NCBI RefSeq assembly: GCF_000315485.1
Contig: NZ_JH992942.1
Location: forward strand, 474,028-538,027
DNA: 64,000 nucleotides
DNA from: Bacteroides oleiciplenus YIT 12058
Lineage (GTDB): Bacteria; Bacteroidota; Bacteroidia; Bacteroidales; Bacteroidaceae
Direction: 5' to 3'
Under the pieces are notes generated by a model. The model did not search any database, was not told where the DNA came from, and was given only the letters and a program-made list of their open reading frames with translations. The position numbers were made by a program, and so were the translations under genes. Positions 10,119 through 17,506 of this stretch are shown one piece after another (within the stretch, counting starts at the first letter, position 1; each line of letters starts with the position of its first letter).

Positions 10119-11282
10119 ATGAAGAGAATGAAATTACAGCTTCATAAATTATATGTATTTGTTATAGTTATATTATTTGCATCTTGTTCACAAAGTAAAG
10201 TACAAGATTATGACTTAACCAAGTTTGAAGAAAATGCAGACCCTGTGAGAATAGGAAATCTTATTATCAATAGATTCCTAGAACAACCTCACTCACAATA
10301 TGGCAGTCCGTTACGTGTCAACGAGCCACGCACACAGATTACCTATCCGGATGTATGCACTTGGTTGGGAGGATTTTGGTTTTCTACATCAACAAATAAT
10401 AAAGGTTTGTTCAATAAACTATCAATGCGTTTCCAACCATTACTGACAACAGAGGCATATCTGCAACCCATCCCAAATCACGTAGATAACAATGTTTTCG
10501 GAACACTTCCTTTAGAACTTTATAGGCAAACCAAAGATGAAAAATATCTTGAAATGGGAATGATGTATGCTAAGACTCAATGGGAATTACCTAAAGAAAG
10601 CGTAACCATTCAAGAAAAAGCATGGGCTAATAAAGGCTATTCCTGGCAAACCCGTATCTGGCTTGATGATATGTTTATGATAACAGCAATTCAGGCACAA
10701 GCATATAGAGTTACTAAAGATGAGAAATATATAAATAGGGCTGCCAAAGAAATGGTTCTCTATTTAGATTCTATTCAATTGGATAACGGATTGTTTTATC
10801 ATTCGCCCAAAGCTAAGTTTACTTGGGGGAGAGGAAATGGCTGGATGGCTGTTGGCATGGCAGAACTATTGCGTATCCTTCCTGAAAATAATCTGGAACG
10901 AAAAGCTATCATGAAAGCTTATAAAACAATGATGGCCACTTTGAAATATTATCAAAACGAAAATGGTATGTGGAGGCAACTGGTAGACGATCCAACCATG
11001 TGGGAAGAATCATCTGGCAGTGCAATGTTTACTTATGCTATGATTGTCGGTGTTAAAAAAGGATGGCTTGACAAGATAGAATATGGAACGGTAGCACGCA
11101 AAGGATGGTTGGGATTGATGAAATATGTAGATGATAAAGGAGATGTAACGAATGTTTGTGAAGGTACTGATATTGGCTTTACAAACGAATACTACCGCAA
11201 TCGATTACCCTTAACTGGTGACTTGCATGGGTTGGCTCCCGTATTATGGTGTGCATATGCCCTTACAGAAAAAGACTTATAA
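10119..11282 (+). CDS. GH105 unsaturated rhamnogalacturonyl hydrolase-like lipoprotein
   Basis: The frame is open from an ATG at 10077, but the best leader begins at 10119 or 10128 (MKRMKLQLHKLYVFVIVILF) and ends in the lipobox FASC, so a lipoprotein start near there is chosen. The body of about 365 residues is an (alpha/alpha)6 barrel with the GH105 signatures TWLGGFW, NVFGTLPLELYRQT, WLDDMFMI, WGRGNGWMAVGMAELL and WEESSGSAMF. GH105 enzymes hydrate the 4,5-unsaturated uronic acid left by polysaccharide lyases and so release the reducing-end sugar. This fits directly downstream of the PL22-like gene. It is the last intact enzyme of the first PUL. Confidence 0.9.
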   Translation: MKRMKLQLHKLYVFVIVILFASCSQSKVQDYDLTKFEENADPVRIGNLIINRFLEQPHSQYGSPLRVNEPRTQITYPDVCTWLGGFWFSTSTNNKGLFNKLSMRFQPLLTTEAYLQPIPNHVDNNVFGTLPLELYRQTKDEKYLEMGMMYAKTQWELPKESVTIQEKAWANKGYSWQTRIWLDDMFMITAIQAQAYRVTKDEKYINRAAKEMVLYLDSIQLDNGLFYHSPKAKFTWGRGNGWMAVGMAELLRILPENNLERKAIMKAYKTMMATLKYYQNENGMWRQLVDDPTMWEESSGSAMFTYAMIVGVKKGWLDKIEYGTVARKGWLGLMKYVDDKGDVTNVCEGTDIGFTNEYYRNRLPLTGDLHGLAPVLWCAYALTEKDL

Positions 11283-11326
11283 TAATACTTATCACATGGA
11301 AAATTGAATTGATTAATTCTGATTTT

Positions 11327-11382
11327 TCTCCTTGGAAATCACAATTGGGAGAAATCTTATTATTTGTAGATTTTCAAGGAGA
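11327..11382 (+). terminator. imperfect 14-bp hairpin after the GH105 gene
   Basis: The arms TCTCCTTGGAAATC (11327-11340) and GATTTTCAAGGAGA (11369-11382) pair over 14 bp with one G-U type mismatch and a 28-nt loop. It lies about 45 bp after the GH105 stop. It has no long T-run, so it may stop or stabilise the PUL transcript rather than act as a classic terminator. Confidence 0.4.
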
Positions 11383-11518
11383 GCATAACTATTAAAATAA
11401 TTGACTGAATAATTATGTTTAATCAAAATTTAGGATTGATATCTCAGTAACTAATTGTGTGGATTATCCAATCCTACTTGGATTTTAAACAGAATGCTAT
11501 CGTTAATAAGTAAATATC

Positions 11519-12181
11519 ATGAAAAAGAACATTCTTGCATTTCTTTGTCTTTTGTGTACTATCTATTTGTCCTTGTTTGCCCAACATACTGTAACAGTAC
11601 ATTTTGCCATAGAAGTAAATAACCAATGGAATAGGGCGAAGATGGATGAACCAGTAACTTTCCGTACAGAATGCATTCTCGCTTACGGTCCTATCCGTAC
11701 CATTGTTGACGTAGAAGCGAAAGATTGGGAATATCAAGGCAGTGATCTGACTATGACTCAGCATTATATCCTCTATGCCGGACATCGAGATTTGCGGGCC
11801 GAGACCTTTTTTACAGAATCATTGATGGAAGAAATTTTTTGTATTGGTGTACAGAATGTCATGGGGATGAGACCCTTTCTTATTCCGATCATAAAGGCTT
11901 AATTGGCAGTTGGGGGAGATAGTGCCCCACAGCAGATACTGTGAAATATACCAAAGAAACAATAGGAATAGCCACTTACATTCCTCAAAATATATTCGTT
12001 AAGAAGTAAAAGATAGAGACAACTTTTTATGTACTATTTCCGCTCCCAGTAGAATAGCTTCTATCATTATGCCATGTTCACTTCTTGCAAGGAAAATTTT
12101 GAGTATCCTACCCCGAAAGCATGGTTTAGCTATATGCAAGAATGGAAAGAAGCAATACAGCACCCGGTAATACTGAAAATT
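11519..12181 (+). pseudogene. decayed DUF4861-like secreted protein gene
   Basis: An ATG at 11519 opens a signal peptide (MKKNILAFLCLLCTIYLSLFAQ) and 127 codons containing RTECILAYGPIRTIVDVEA and LTMTQHYILYAGHRDLRAE. The frame then breaks at 11902. Coding sense continues in other frames: SDHKGLIGSWGD, TVKYTKETIGIATYIPQN (about 11935-12000) and, from 12065, YAMFTSCKENFEY with WFSYMQEWKEAIQHPV up to about 12181. Together these look like the start, middle and end of one DUF4861-type protein, a family common in pectin-type PULs. It has an internal deletion (only about 220 codons remain) and several frameshifts. The family name is from memory of its motifs; the frameshifted state is directly visible. 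Confidence 0.68.
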
Positions 12182-12288
12182 CATTTACATATGCCGAAAT
12201 AGGCTATCGGGTGGGGTTTTCATCACCGGCCTATTTTACCAAATGCTTTAAAGAACTCATATTACACCATCACATTTTTGGGGATTAA
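12181..12288 (+). pseudogene. fragment of an AraC-family DNA-binding domain (lost hybrid regulator)
   Basis: In the frame starting at 12181 the sequence reads FTYAEIGYRVGFSSPAYF then TKCFKEL and reaches TAA at 12286-12288. This is the second helix-turn-helix of an AraC domain (consensus IA..VGFSS.SYF...FK). Such domains end the hybrid two-component regulators that control Bacteroides PULs, and an intact one in this window ends VGFNTPSYFATSFKKYFG. The fragment abuts the end of the DUF4861 remnant in a different frame with no start codon. This suggests a deletion removed the regulator and fused its tail here. Confidence 0.7.
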
Positions 12289-12335
12289 GCAAGAAAAAAA
12301 GTCACTGACCGTTGATCTTGAAAAACAGAGCATGA

Positions 12336-12500
12336 CACAGTTTAATTTACGCATTCGAAAAATGGAATAATTACGTCACTCTACAAAATGGCGTAACCCT
12401 GGATATGGAAGAAGGCCGTCTGCATTATATAGCTCCCTTATTCACACCGAAAGAATATCAGCATGTCATTGACTATTTAATCTGTAGAAAGAACATATAA
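12336..12500 (+). pseudogene. unidentified coding remnant
   Basis: A stop-to-stop frame without a start reads FEKWNNYVTLQNGVTLDM, EEGRLHYIAPLFTPKEYQ and HVIDYLI before TAA at 12498-12500. The protein-like composition and position after two other gene remnants suggest it is the C-terminal end of another deleted PUL gene. I do not recognise the family. Confidence 0.4.
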
Positions 12501-12625
12501 AAAATATAACTTAACGTGAGTTTGATATAAGATTAAAATTATTCTTTTGATTATTAAGAACATAGTGATAAAAGTATTAAACAGGATATCTTTTGTATAG
12601 TAAAGGCAAAATTAGAAAAAAATCT

Positions 12626-12633
12626 TATCTTTG
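12626..12633 (+). promoter_or_regulatory. Bacteroides -7 element (TATCTTTG) ahead of tRNA remnant
   Basis: TATCTTTG fits TAnnTTTG exactly and is followed about 80 bp later by tRNA-like sequence. It was perhaps the promoter of the tRNA gene whose 3' half remains. No intact gene follows on this strand until 13816. Confidence 0.4.
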
Positions 12634-12710
12634 CATTGTTGATTAATCTTCATTATAAGAGGTTTATAACAAGTTGACAAGTATAGTATTCTGTTAAATC
12701 GTCAAGGATA

Positions 12711-12752
12711 TTCCGGTTCTGAAGGTCGTGCGTTTGAAGCGCACCGGGGTCA
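12711..12752 (+). pseudogene. 3' part of a tRNA (Arg-CCG-like), likely integration scar
   Basis: A perfect T-arm is present: stem GTGCG (12728-12732), seven-base loop TTTGAAG, stem CGCAC (12740-12744). It is followed by CGGGGTC and A, the 3' acceptor strand and discriminator. The complementary 5' acceptor strand (GACCCCG) is absent upstream. A TTCCGGT stretch at 12711-12717 could be an anticodon loop with CCG, but no matching anticodon stem or D-arm is visible. This looks like the 3' end of a tRNA left as an attachment-site copy by a mobile element or capsule-locus exchange. It is not expected to be a functional tRNA. Confidence 0.5.
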
Positions 12753-12773
12753 CTAAAGTAAAAAAACTCCATT

Positions 12774-13061
12774 TCAATCTCCTGTCTCTGCTGTTTCTAT
12801 TGGGAGAATTGGATATGTTTCTTTCATTGCTTCCACTTCTGTATCAGTTGCATAGATGAATATGCATCTGTTGATTACAGGAATCTGTATTTCCCTCACT
12901 TTTTCTCTCCAGCAGCGTCTTACCAGAAGGGTAGGGAGATAGGTTATTATGCCTTTATTCTCTAAGGTTTCTTTAGTTTTTCCTTCTTTATGTGGTGCTG
13001 TCAGTACGATGTACCAGCCCCGTGTTTCATTAAGGCGTTCTTTTATGTTTTGGAGTATCAT
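12774..13061 (-). CDS. UpxY-like (NusG-family) transcription antiterminator, truncated
   Basis: A 95-residue protein with the N-terminal NusG/UpxY fold pattern: RGWYIVLTAPHKEGKTKETL, then ITYLPTLLVRRCW and VREIQIPVINRCIFIYAT. UpxY proteins are about 170 residues and carry a C-terminal KOW domain. They keep RNA polymerase processive through capsule operons. Here the sequence ends after the N-terminal domain, immediately beside the tRNA remnant, so the C-terminal half was probably lost at that junction. It starts 2 bp after the stop of the 197-residue gene upstream and would be co-transcribed with it. Whether the fragment retains activity is unknown. Confidence 0.65.
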   Translation of the reverse strand: MILQNIKERLNETRGWYIVLTAPHKEGKTKETLENKGIITYLPTLLVRRCWREKVREIQIPVINRCIFIYATDTEVEAMKETYPILPIETAETGD

Positions 13062-13063
13062 AA

Positions 13064-13657
13064 TTAGTAAACTTGGGTGACAACAAAATCAAAGGTGTTG
13101 AAAAATTGTGGTTTGTTGGCAATAGATACAGGTAGGACGATACTGATTGCAGCCCTGTTTCCTTTCCGGATATCTTTTCTATGATAAATCTTTCTTCTTT
13201 CCGAACCTTCTATTAAAATACTTGCAGTGCAAGTATGGCTGATTTCACTGTTACCTTTTATTGTTTCCTTTGCAAGCGGTGATTCCGAAATCGGATAAAG
13301 CAGTAATTGTGATGCCCTCCCGTTGATGATGAATTGGGAGTTGCCCCAATTGATTTGTGCTTCATCAGATGAGTTGTTCCGGATAACTATTTTCCAGAAA
13401 TCTTCATTGGGAATGAAGTTATAAGTGAGATTCTCATTTATATATTCTAATTTTCCTTTTTGGTTTTCGTACCACTTAAAGTTTATACAGCAATCTTTGT
13501 CTATATATTGAGCTTGTATGGTGGCAGGTAAAGCCAAAAATAATAAAATTAAAGAGTAATGCTGTCTTTTATACTTTCGATAGTCGTTGTATATCCACAA
13601 TAAAATTGTCAAAATACAGACAGGAATGGCTATAAGAATAAGCATTAATAAGGTCAT
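13064..13657 (-). CDS. hypothetical membrane-anchored or exported protein
   Basis: A 197-residue protein with two hydrophobic stretches: residues 2-22 (LLMLILIAIPVCILTILLWI) and about 35-49 (LILLFLALPATIQAQ). The second ends in a signal-peptidase-like AQ site, so translation might start at a later codon in some annotations. The remainder is polar and beta-rich with no motif I recognise. It is the first gene of a short minus-strand unit with the truncated UpxY gene. It is divergent from the XRE regulator gene at 13816, with an inverted-repeat operator candidate between them. Confidence 0.55.
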   Translation of the reverse strand: MTLLMLILIAIPVCILTILLWIYNDYRKYKRQHYSLILLFLALPATIQAQYIDKDCCINFKWYENQKGKLEYINENLTYNFIPNEDFWKIVIRNNSSDEAQINWGNSQFIINGRASQLLLYPISESPLAKETIKGNSEISHTCTASILIEGSERRKIYHRKDIRKGNRAAISIVLPVSIANKPQFFNTFDFVVTQVY

Positions 13658-13695
13658 AGTAATTTGGTTGTTTTAATGTTTATATGATTTTGTGA

Positions 13696-13703
13696 CAAAA
13701 GTA
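13696..13703 (-). promoter_or_regulatory. -7 element of the 13657 gene (TACTTTTG)
   Basis: On the minus strand TACTTTTG matches TAnnTTTG and lies about 40 bp upstream of the 13657 start codon. The adjacent 13-bp inverted repeat occupies the upstream part of this promoter. Confidence 0.55.
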
Positions 13704-13704
13704 T

Positions 13705-13736
13705 CACAATTTATTTGATAAAACAAATAAATTGTG
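13705..13736. promoter_or_regulatory. perfect 13-bp inverted repeat, candidate XRE operator
   Basis: CACAATTTATTTG (13705-13717) and CAAATAAATTGTG (13724-13736) are perfect complements with a 6-bp spacer. The repeat sits where the -33 region of the minus-strand promoter would be, about 80 bp upstream of the XRE gene. This is the usual geometry of an operator through which a small repressor controls a divergent neighbour and itself. Confidence 0.5.
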
Positions 13737-13815
13737 AATAAATGATATTTATAAGACAGATGAATTGTTGTTTTACTTCCTTTGGGTCTGAATAATAAAT
13801 CGTACCTTCATAATA

Positions 13816-14160
13816 ATGGAAAAGACTAATATCTATATAGGAGAGCTCATAAAGGAGGTCATGGTTGAAAAACAGGTGACAAAGGCTGAACTATCAAGAA
13901 GACTGCAAGTTAAGCCTCAGAGTGTTGACTATATGTTAACACGAAAAAGTATTGATACAGATACTTTGTATAATGTATCAAAAGCTTTGGACTATGATTT
14001 TGCTATGCTATATTCTATAAGTAAAGAACAGATAAATTGTGATAAAAATGAAGAGGCATACAAGCTATCTACTGCTAAGATTCTAATAGAACTGGAGTTA
14101 AAACCAGAAGAAATAATAAAGTTGAATTTAAAGAAAAAGATAGCTGAACTGCTCGGATAA
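13816..14160 (+). CDS. XRE-family helix-turn-helix regulator
   Basis: A 114-residue protein. Residues 7-65 form a HTH_3/XRE-like domain: IGELIKEVMVEKQVTKAELS, then RRLQVKPQSVDYMLTRKSID as the recognition helix region and TLYNVSKALDYDFAMLY. The C-terminal 45 residues are charged and helical and may dimerise. It is divergent from the 13657 gene and close to a tRNA scar, consistent with a mobile-element or capsule-associated regulator. An ATG at 13816 is the only good start; a weak TTTG plus TACCTTCA promoter may lie at 13781-13810. Confidence 0.75.
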   Translation: MEKTNIYIGELIKEVMVEKQVTKAELSRRLQVKPQSVDYMLTRKSIDTDTLYNVSKALDYDFAMLYSISKEQINCDKNEEAYKLSTAKILIELELKPEEIIKLNLKKKIAELLG

Positions 14161-14185
14161 AGTATTTTCTTCTTTATAAATGAAA

Positions 14186-14214
14186 AAGCGTTCGATTTCT
14201 TTATCTGAACGCTT
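14186..14214. terminator. bidirectional hairpin between convergent genes
   Basis: AAGCGTTC (14186-14193) and GAACGCTT (14207-14214) form an 8-bp stem, overlapping the last codons of the minus-strand HAD gene and following the XRE gene. Short T/A runs flank it. Confidence 0.45.
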
Positions 14215-14929
14215 CACGTAAATTTTCCCAATTATCACAGAAATCCTGCATAGATGGGAAGAGTATGTCTGCTCCGGCATCCAGCAATACTTGTCCGTCG
14301 ATGGGACCTGTATTGACAGCTATCGTAAATACACCTGCTGCTGCTCCGGCTTGCACTCCCATAGGTGCATTTTCTACTACGATTGCTTCATTGGGTCTTA
14401 ATCCACCTTTTTGCAATGCCATCAGGTAGGGCTCCGGATGCGGTTTCCCGTATTTCACATCAAATGCGGTTACCATTAGCTCGCGTTGGAACATGCCGGG
14501 AAAGTTGTGTGAAAGTCGGTCTAGTAATGAATGTTGGCCCGAGCCGGTGACTACCATCGGAATCAGCCCCTCCGCTTTTATTTTTTGTAGTACTTCCCAT
14601 GCGCCGGGCATACGTTCCGGTTCGGGATTACTGTTGAACTCTGCGCTCTTTTCCGCATAAATGCTTTGTATCATTTCAGGGGTAGCATCTTTGCCTAATT
14701 GCCGTTGATAGACGATGTTTATGGTAGCGGCTCCGGTGCGGCCCTCGTGCAGATAAGCTTCTTCACGGCTTAGGTGTAACCCATGACGTTCCATGACCTT
14801 GTGCCAGGCGTCTGCGTGATAAGGCATGGAGTTGAATAATACACCGTCCATATCAAAGAGGACGGATTTCAGTTGAATTTGTGAATACCCGTGAGATTGA
14901 AGATAGCGGGCGACAGCTTCTTGAAACAT
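14201..14929 (-). CDS. HAD-superfamily sugar-phosphate phosphatase / beta-phosphoglucomutase-like
   Basis: A 242-residue cytosolic protein. HAD motif I is SVLFDMDGVLFNSMPYH near residues 23-38 (DxD nucleophile/acid). A helical cap with LHEGRTGAATI follows. Motif II is VVTGSGQ, and motif III/IV is KYGKPHPEPYL then VVENAPMGVQAG. This is the phosphatase/phosphomutase subfamily with a C1 cap. The substrate cannot be told from sequence. It has its own -7 element and lies after the terminator of pgi, so it is probably transcribed separately from it. Confidence 0.85.
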   Translation of the reverse strand: MFQEAVARYLQSHGYSQIQLKSVLFDMDGVLFNSMPYHADAWHKVMERHGLHLSREEAYLHEGRTGAATINIVYQRQLGKDATPEMIQSIYAEKSAEFNSNPEPERMPGAWEVLQKIKAEGLIPMVVTGSGQHSLLDRLSHNFPGMFQRELMVTAFDVKYGKPHPEPYLMALQKGGLRPNEAIVVENAPMGVQAGAAAGVFTIAVNTGPIDGQVLLDAGADILFPSMQDFCDNWENLREAFR

Positions 14930-14952
14930 AATACCTATTTGTTTTTAGGTTG

Positions 14953-14960
14953 CAAAGATA
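14953..14960 (-). promoter_or_regulatory. -7 element of the HAD gene (TATCTTTG)
   Basis: An exact TAnnTTTG match on the minus strand, 24 bp before the start codon, just beyond the pgi terminator hairpin. Confidence 0.6.
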
Positions 14961-14972
14961 CAATAAAAAAAC

Positions 14973-15004
14973 GAGGTGTGAACGATTTTACTCATTCACA
15001 CCTC
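14973..15004 (-). terminator. terminator of pgi
   Basis: GAGGTGTGAA and TTCACACCTC form a perfect 10-bp stem with a 12-nt loop. On the minus strand it is followed by a T-run, 27 bp after the pgi stop. Confidence 0.75.
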
Positions 15005-15030
15005 ATCTATCTATGGTTTACTTGTTTCTT

Positions 15031-16368
15031 TTACAGTCTTGCCTGGATGGCTTTTGACTCTTCTTCGTAACCCGGCTTGTTCAGCAATGCAAACATATTT
15101 TTCTTGTATGCTTCCACACCCGGTTGATTGAACGGATTGACACCCAGTAGATAGCCACTGATACCGCAACCGATTTCAAAGAAGTAAAGCAACTGGCCGA
15201 TATTGAATTCATCCAGCTTTTCGATAGTGATGCGCATGTTAGGTACACCACCGTCCACGTGAGCCAGTTGAGTACCCAGTTCAGCCATTTTATTCACTTC
15301 GTCTACGCGTTTGCCGGCCAGGAAGTTCAGACCGTCCAGATTAGCTTCGTCAGAAGGAACCTCCAGTTTATGATCTACTTTCTCCACAGAGATTACGGTT
15401 TCGTAGATGGTACGTTCACCTTCTTGAATCCATTGTCCCATAGAGTGCAGGTCAGTAGAGAAATCTACAGCTGCGGGGAAGATACCTTTGTTTTCTTTAC
15501 CTTCTGATTCTCCGTAAAGTTGTTTCCACCACTCACTTACATAGTGCAGTTTCGGACAGAAATTCACGAGAATTTCAATTTTCTTACCGCTCTTGTACAA
15601 TTCGTTACGGGTAGCCGCATATTGTGCAGCCGGATTTTCAGCAAACGGAACATTTACGCCGCAAGCCTTTTCCATATCAACAGCCCCAGCCACTAACTTC
15701 TCAATGTCGAAACCTGCAATGGCAATCGGCAGCAAACCTACCGGAGTAAGTACAGAGAAACGGCCGCCTACATTATCGGGGATAATGAATGATTTGTATC
15801 CTTCTTTATCAGCTGTGATGCGGGCAGCACCTTTCTTCTCATCTGTGATGGCAACGATTACCTTCTTTGCCATTTCCTTACCGCGTTGATCTTCGCATTG
15901 CTTTTTCAGCAAACGGAAAGCAAGAGCGGTTTCGGTGGTAGTCCCCGATTTGGAGATATTGATAACGCCGAATTTCTTGTCTTTCAGGAATTCGGTCAGT
16001 TCATACAAATAATCTTCGCTGATATTGTGTCCTGCATAGATCATGACAGGTGCAGTTTTCTTTTCCTGTAACCAGGTGAAGCTGTTTGACAAAGCCTCGA
16101 TGACAGCACGTGCGCCAAGGTAGCTTCCGCCAATACCGGCCACGATCACTACTTCGCAGTTGTCGCGCATCACTTGTGCAGTGGCTTTCAGGTCAGCCAG
16201 ATGTTCTTGGCTGATAGACGAGGGGAGGTGTAACCAGCCCAGGAAGTCATTACCTTTTCCGGTACCGTTTTCCAATGCTTCCTGCGCAGCCTTTACCTGA
16301 GCTTCATAAGCAGCAACAGATGCTTTGGAAATAAATCCAAAAGTCTTTTCAATGTTCAAACTAATCAT
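15031..16368 (-). CDS. pgi: glucose-6-phosphate isomerase
   Basis: A 445-residue enzyme of the bacterial short PGI type, interconverting glucose 6-phosphate and fructose 6-phosphate in the cytosol. Visible motifs are VAGIGGSYLGARAVIEAL near 78-95, INISKSGTTTETALAF near 136-151, VGGRFSVLTPVGLLP near 200-214 and SMGQWIQEG near 314. Glu in LYGESEGKENKG and a late His (LAHVDGG) fit the active site. It follows gpsA by 45 bp on the same strand in a lysS-gpsA-pgi row, an arrangement typical of Bacteroides. The terminator at 14973-15004 ends the unit. Confidence 0.97.
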   Translation of the reverse strand: MISLNIEKTFGFISKASVAAYEAQVKAAQEALENGTGKGNDFLGWLHLPSSISQEHLADLKATAQVMRDNCEVVIVAGIGGSYLGARAVIEALSNSFTWLQEKKTAPVMIYAGHNISEDYLYELTEFLKDKKFGVINISKSGTTTETALAFRLLKKQCEDQRGKEMAKKVIVAITDEKKGAARITADKEGYKSFIIPDNVGGRFSVLTPVGLLPIAIAGFDIEKLVAGAVDMEKACGVNVPFAENPAAQYAATRNELYKSGKKIEILVNFCPKLHYVSEWWKQLYGESEGKENKGIFPAAVDFSTDLHSMGQWIQEGERTIYETVISVEKVDHKLEVPSDEANLDGLNFLAGKRVDEVNKMAELGTQLAHVDGGVPNMRITIEKLDEFNIGQLLYFFEIGCGISGYLLGVNPFNQPGVEAYKKNMFALLNKPGYEEESKAIQARL

Positions 16369-16413
16369 AATATTCTAGGTTTTAAATTCAGTGTACTTAT
16401 TTATTTCAGGAAA

Positions 16414-17409
16414 TTACCGCAACGAATCAGTCAACAGCTTAATCTCTATCATCGGTGAAATGCGTTCGTATAGGATGTTGTAGACGGCATCCAGTATCGG
16501 CATATTGACGTGGTGATGTTTGTTAATCTCTTTGATACATTTCGTTCCGTAATATCCTTCGGCAATCATCTCCATCTCTATTTGCGCACTTTTTACGGAA
16601 TATCCCTTGCCGATCATTGTGCCGAATGTACGGTTACGGCTGAAATTGGAATACCCCGTTACCAGTAAGTCACCTAAATAAACAGAATCATTCACGTTTC
16701 TGTTCAATGGGTGCACAGTTTGCAGGAAACGGTTCATTTCTTGCACGGCGTTGGATATCAATACAGCCTGGAAGTTGTCACCGTACTTCAGGCCACTACA
16801 GATTCCGGCGGCAATGGCATACACATTCTTCAGCACAGAACTATATTCTATGCCGGCTACGTCGTTGCTGACAGATGTCTTGATGAATGAACTGGCCAGA
16901 CGTCGGGCGATGGTACATGCTTTGTCTGTATCCGGGCAAGCAATGGTGAGATAAGAGAGACGTTCCAGGGCTACTTCTTCCGCATGGCAGGGACCTGCCA
17001 GTACAGCTATATTTTCGGGGGGAACGCCGTATTCTTTTGTGAAGTACTCCGATACAATCAGATTGTCGTCGGGTACGATTCCTTTTATAGCAGTAATGAT
17101 AAATTTATCCCGTATCCGCGTTTTCAGCTTCTTCAGGTGAGCTTTGAGATAAGGGGAGGGGGTGACAAATATCAGCGTATCAGACTCTTTCACTACATCA
17201 TTGATATTAGAGCTGAAATTGATACGCTTCATGTCGAATTTGACGCCCGTCAGGTAGGCAGGGTTATGGCCCAGTCGCTTAAAATCGGCTATACGGTCAT
17301 CTCGTCGCATATACCAGTTAATCGACTCAGCCTGGGCAAGTACCATTTTTGCAATGGCTGTGGCCCAGCTTCCTCCGCCCATTATGGCTATCTTTCCGGG
17401 TAGTTTCAT
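16414..17409 (-). CDS. gpsA: NAD(P)-dependent glycerol-3-phosphate dehydrogenase
   Basis: A 331-residue protein that makes sn-glycerol 3-phosphate for phospholipid synthesis. The N-terminal Rossmann motif is IAIMGGGSWATAIAKM (residues 7-22). Further signatures are FVTPSPYLKAHL, LAGPCHAEEVALERLSYLTI near 138-157 and LKNVYAIAAGICSGLKYGDN near 193-212 with the catalytic Lys. GNS-like NRTFGTMIGKGYSV comes later. The order lysS-gpsA-pgi with short gaps suggests joint transcription, though a hairpin lies in the lysS-gpsA gap. Confidence 0.95.
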   Translation of the reverse strand: MKLPGKIAIMGGGSWATAIAKMVLAQAESINWYMRRDDRIADFKRLGHNPAYLTGVKFDMKRINFSSNINDVVKESDTLIFVTPSPYLKAHLKKLKTRIRDKFIITAIKGIVPDDNLIVSEYFTKEYGVPPENIAVLAGPCHAEEVALERLSYLTIACPDTDKACTIARRLASSFIKTSVSNDVAGIEYSSVLKNVYAIAAGICSGLKYGDNFQAVLISNAVQEMNRFLQTVHPLNRNVNDSVYLGDLLVTGYSNFSRNRTFGTMIGKGYSVKSAQIEMEMIAEGYYGTKCIKEINKHHHVNMPILDAVYNILYERISPMIEIKLLTDSLR

Positions 17410-17443
17410 ATTGAAATTAATAATTAAAAATTAAAAATTAAAA

Positions 17444-17470
17444 GAGGGTAAAGGAAAATCCTTTCCCTCC
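17444..17470 (-). terminator. hairpin between lysS and gpsA
   Basis: GAGGGTAAAGGA and TCCTTTCCCTC pair with one bulged base. On the minus strand A/T-rich sequence with T-runs follows. It could end part of the lysS transcript, giving lower expression of gpsA-pgi. Confidence 0.55.
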
Positions 17471-17506
17471 TTCGATCTTTAATCTTCTTATTTAATTTTT
17501 AATTCT

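Noticed and set aside
12711..12752. Functional tRNA-Arg gene
   Set aside because: The T-arm and 3' acceptor strand are present, but there is no pairing 5' acceptor strand, D-arm or sound anticodon stem upstream.
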